A DNA stretch of 64,000 nucleotides from NCBI GenBank assembly GCA_964575605.1, contig CAZNRN010000020.1, positions 1 to 64,000 of the forward strand. Reading direction: 5' to 3'. Positions within the stretch are counted from its first letter, which is position 1. Each line of letters opens with the position of its first letter. Below are positions 62,203-64,000 of the stretch, one piece after another. A program made the position numbers and the translations under genes. Below the pieces are notes generated by a model. That model ran no database searches. It worked only from the letters and a program-made list of their open reading frames with translations, and had not been told where the DNA came from. Source of the stretch: JAPWJZ01 sp964575605. Its GTDB lineage: Bacteria; Pseudomonadota; Alphaproteobacteria; Micavibrionales; UBA2020.

Positions 62203-63039
62203 TTGAAAGAGGAATTTAACAATTCTTCGAAGGACCGCATCGACGGCCTTTTGGCCCGGCTCGACAAAGTGCCGGAGGGAAAGCTTGTTGCCGATTTCAT
62301 CCGCGACAACAAGGTCACCATCAGGCTGGAGGAAGACCCCGACAACTGGGCGGCCTCGACGCTGACCATCACGGGCATCAGGGACGGCAACTACAGCTAT
62401 AAAAAACCCGTCATCATCCTGAAGAAAGATTTGGCCGACGACAACCTTGTGCAGGCGATCGTGCACGAAGCCCAGCACCTGAAACAGCACCTCTCGGGCG
62501 TCGGCAACCCCGACCGTATTTTAAGCGAAGCGGAATATATCCTGTTCTACCGCGCGGCCGAGGCCGATGCACAGGCTGCCTGCACGCATGTGGCGTGGAA
62601 GCTGAAAGAGTCCGGTGATGCGGGGCCGTGGGAGGCCGCGAAATTTGTCGGCTATGACGATATCTGCGATGCCTACGAGAAAGCCGTGGGTGAGGGCGCA
62701 GATGACGCAAAGGCGCAGCGCACCGCCTTCGACGCCTGGTTCGGCCGCGACAGCCGCCTGGCGGGATATAACAAGGCGACGGCGGAAAACATGATCCCCT
62801 TCCTGAAAAAAGGCCGCGAGGAAGTGTTCAAGGACCACGGGCTGGAGGAAAAGCCGCTGGACAGCAGCTGGCTGCAAAAGCTCGACCGGGCCTCGCATTT
62901 CCCCTACCTGCTGTCGGATGGCGGGCGCGATGTGCTGGCGGATGCGCATTTTATCCGCGACACGCATACCCGCCCGCCCGAGCGGAAAAAGAAACCCGCA
63001 AACGAAAACAGGCGGCCCGGTAAACCCGATGCCGCCTGA
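62203..63039 (+). CDS. Putative metallopeptidase (DUF6782-like)
   Basis: A 278-residue soluble protein with a zincin motif HEAQH (residues 88-92, in LVQAIVHEAQHLKQHL) and a following acidic helix (YRAAEADAQAACTHVAW) that could give the third metal ligand. It resembles the DUF6782 putative metallopeptidase family. The C-terminus is a basic, disordered tail (RPPERKKKPANENRRPGK). TTG appears to be the start and no strong ribosome binding site is visible, so the first residues are uncertain. Confidence 0.65.
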   Translation: MKEEFNNSSKDRIDGLLARLDKVPEGKLVADFIRDNKVTIRLEEDPDNWAASTLTITGIRDGNYSYKKPVIILKKDLADDNLVQAIVHEAQHLKQHLSGVGNPDRILSEAEYILFYRAAEADAQAACTHVAWKLKESGDAGPWEAAKFVGYDDICDAYEKAVGEGADDAKAQRTAFDAWFGRDSRLAGYNKATAENMIPFLKKGREEVFKDHGLEEKPLDSSWLQKLDRASHFPYLLSDGGRDVLADAHFIRDTHTRPPERKKKPANENRRPGKPDAA

Positions 63040-63076
63040 ATCCGCGTAATCTTATTCTCCGTGGTGCCGACGCTAC

Positions 63077-63409
63077 TTATCTGTAGCGGATTGTAGAGCC
63101 TTTCATGTAGTCCATGCACACGATGCCGTTCACGGTCTTGCCGCGTGCGTTGGTGCCGCTGAATTCGATGCCATAGGCGTCGTCCTGCGCGCAGCCGTAA
63201 TAATTCCTGTTGCCGAGCTGGACCTTGTCGATGCCCGCGTCGTCAAGCGCGCGCTTGGCCTTGTCTTCGCCGGGCATGCTGGCAGCAAGCGATTGCGGGT
63301 CGGTGACAGCCTGATAGGCGACCGCGCCGAAAATGCCCGCGATGGAAAGGCAGACAAGACCTTCGACAAGGCTAAAGCCTGCGAACCTGGAAAATTTGTT
63401 GGACTTCAT
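63077..63409 (-). CDS. Prepilin-like protein with type IV N-methylation motif
   Basis: A 110-residue protein beginning MKSNKFSRFAGFSLVEGLVCLSIAGIFGAVAYQAV, i.e. a short basic leader, the G|FSLVE prepilin-peptidase site with Glu5, and the hydrophobic helix of type IV pilins/pseudopilins. The small mature head contains two Cys (YGCAQD, IVCMDY) that may form a disulfide. AAGG is 8 nt before the ATG. It is an orphan: no pilus assembly genes are near. Confidence 0.8.
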   Translation of the reverse strand: MKSNKFSRFAGFSLVEGLVCLSIAGIFGAVAYQAVTDPQSLAASMPGEDKAKRALDDAGIDKVQLGNRNYYGCAQDDAYGIEFSGTNARGKTVNGIVCMDYMKGSTIRYR

Positions 63410-63446
63410 GTGACACACCTTCTTGTTATTGTTTTTCAGTTGAAGG

Positions 63447-63475
63447 AATGTAGCATCGATAGTTTACATAATCAA
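63447..63475 (-). promoter_or_regulatory. Promoter of the prepilin-like gene
   Basis: Minus-strand TTGATT (63470-63475), 17-bp spacer, TACATT (63447-63452), in a markedly AT-rich stretch (63430-63530), about 38 bp upstream of the start. Confidence 0.55.
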
Positions 63476-63528
63476 GAATTTTTTAGTACTTATTTATTAT
63501 TATTTTCAATTAGTTAGGAGATAGTGGA

Positions 63529-63936
63529 TTATTCCATCCCTATCGCATGGAGCCATTCGGGCGTGGGCAGGACGAGCTTGCGCGCTTGCATATCCATCAG
63601 CCCCAGCACAAGCTGGCTTTCGAAGCACAGCTCGTTCGCGGCATTGTAGATATTCTGCTGCATGACGCCGATTTTTTTGGTGTAGCTGAGCATTTCCGTT
63701 TCGACGCGGATTTCCTGCCGCAGCGTCAGCTCTTTCATGAACGTCATGGTGAATTTTAAAATGACGGGGCCGAACTGTTTCGCCTTGATTTCGGGGATGC
63801 CGTAGCCGCGCGGCGCGATGATGTCCCAACGCGCTTCCTCGAGGATTTGCAGGTATGTCGCGTTGTTCACATGTCCGAAGGTGTCGAGATGGCTTTCGCG
63901 GATCAACAGGTTATAGGTGAATTTTTTCGCGCTCAT
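63529..63936 (-). CDS. Acyl-CoA thioesterase, hotdog fold (4HBT/YbgC-like)
   Basis: A 135-residue hotdog-fold thioesterase. The active-site segment RESHLDTFGHVNNATYLQILEEARWD holds the conserved Asp (D-x2-GHVNNA-Y) of the 4-hydroxybenzoyl-CoA thioesterase family. The remaining strands (VILKFTMTFMKELTLRQEIRVETEML) are typical. Its start overlaps the preceding partial gene by ATGA. Confidence 0.92.
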   Translation of the reverse strand: MSAKKFTYNLLIRESHLDTFGHVNNATYLQILEEARWDIIAPRGYGIPEIKAKQFGPVILKFTMTFMKELTLRQEIRVETEMLSYTKKIGVMQQNIYNAANELCFESQLVLGLMDMQARKLVLPTPEWLHAIGME

Positions 63937-64000
63937 GCCGCCGCCTTTAAAATGGTGATGTCGAAGCCGCCGTCCTGTTGTGTCACGCCCTGCAGAGTAT
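63933..64000 (-). CDS. C-terminal end of an upstream gene (partial)
   Basis: One frame on the minus strand remains open from the window edge and ends with TLQGVTQQDGGFDITILKAA, its TGA overlapping the thioesterase ATG (ATGA). The coupling supports a real gene, but 20 residues are too few to identify it. Confidence 0.5.
   Translation of the reverse strand, partial: TLQGVTQQDGGFDITILKAAA

Overview
The window is a stretch of an alphaproteobacterial chromosome. It is high in G+C (about 60% by eye) and gene-dense, with no rRNA, tRNA, CRISPR array or integrase that I can see. The lineage call rests on an ATP-synthase zeta-type protein (DUF1476), an NDUFA9-like complex I accessory protein, the gene order hemW-rdgB-rph next to hrcA-grpE, the order pal-cpoB-tilS-ftsH-glmM, and a plant/alphaproteobacterial type of glutamate-cysteine ligase. 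Abundant ankyrin proteins, an LPD7 domain and a possible DUF6782-type metallopeptidase suggest a Micavibrio-like or host/prey-associated lineage. That last step is inference.

Layout. 1-1.5 kb: start of uvrB and a Rap1a/Tai-like protein. 1.6-4.1 kb: two unassigned plus-strand genes. 4.1-9.8 kb: GNAT, hemW, rdgB, two ankyrin-type genes and rph, all on minus. 9.8-14.4 kb: an expanded heat-shock neighbourhood with a J-domain protein, hrcA, a DUF2268-like protein, a GrpE-like protein with an internally duplicated helical region, and ordinary grpE. 14.4-18.2 kb: an inverted-repeat element, small hypothetical genes and a 670-bp gap with a possible structured RNA. 18.2-23.1 kb: dnaK, dnaJ, dapB and a ferritin-like gene. 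23.2-30 kb: DUF1800/DUF1501 pair, DNA repair genes (ogt, nth), unassigned genes and a bactofilin. 30.3-33.5 kb: Phe/Tyr catabolism (phhA, hmgA, hpd). 33.6-40.3 kb: lysS, a GNAT, a DinG-like helicase, the zeta-type protein, alkA-like and folE. 40.2-43.5 kb: two tandem glutamate-cysteine-ligase-like genes, each preceded by its own 20-codon reading frame. 43.5-54 kb: nadK, glmM, three ankyrin genes, an AlkD-like gene, ftsH, tilS, cpoB, pal. 54-60.3 kb: uvrD/pcrA, a long hairpin element, a DUF559 nuclease-like gene, the NDUFA9-like gene, surA, rsmA. 60.3-64 kb: gmk, an SDR, small exported proteins, a putative metallopeptidase, a prepilin-like protein and a thioesterase.

How it fits together. Much of the window is housekeeping: protein folding, DNA repair, the cell envelope (Pal/CpoB, GlmM, SurA), cofactor and amino-acid metabolism. 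Into two normally tight groups, rph/rdgB and ftsH/glmM, sit clusters of ankyrin-repeat genes. Several of these accessory genes have strong TTGACA-type promoters of their own. The most unusual features are (a) the paired ligase genes with near-leaderless 20-residue peptides that share an MT...YIAA start but end in Tyr/Phe-rich or His-rich tails, (b) the double-helical GrpE-like protein beside hrcA and a free J-domain protein, (c) three ankyrin proteins sharing an unassigned C-terminal domain, and (d) two ~160-bp inverted-repeat elements, one directly upstream of a DUF559 gene.
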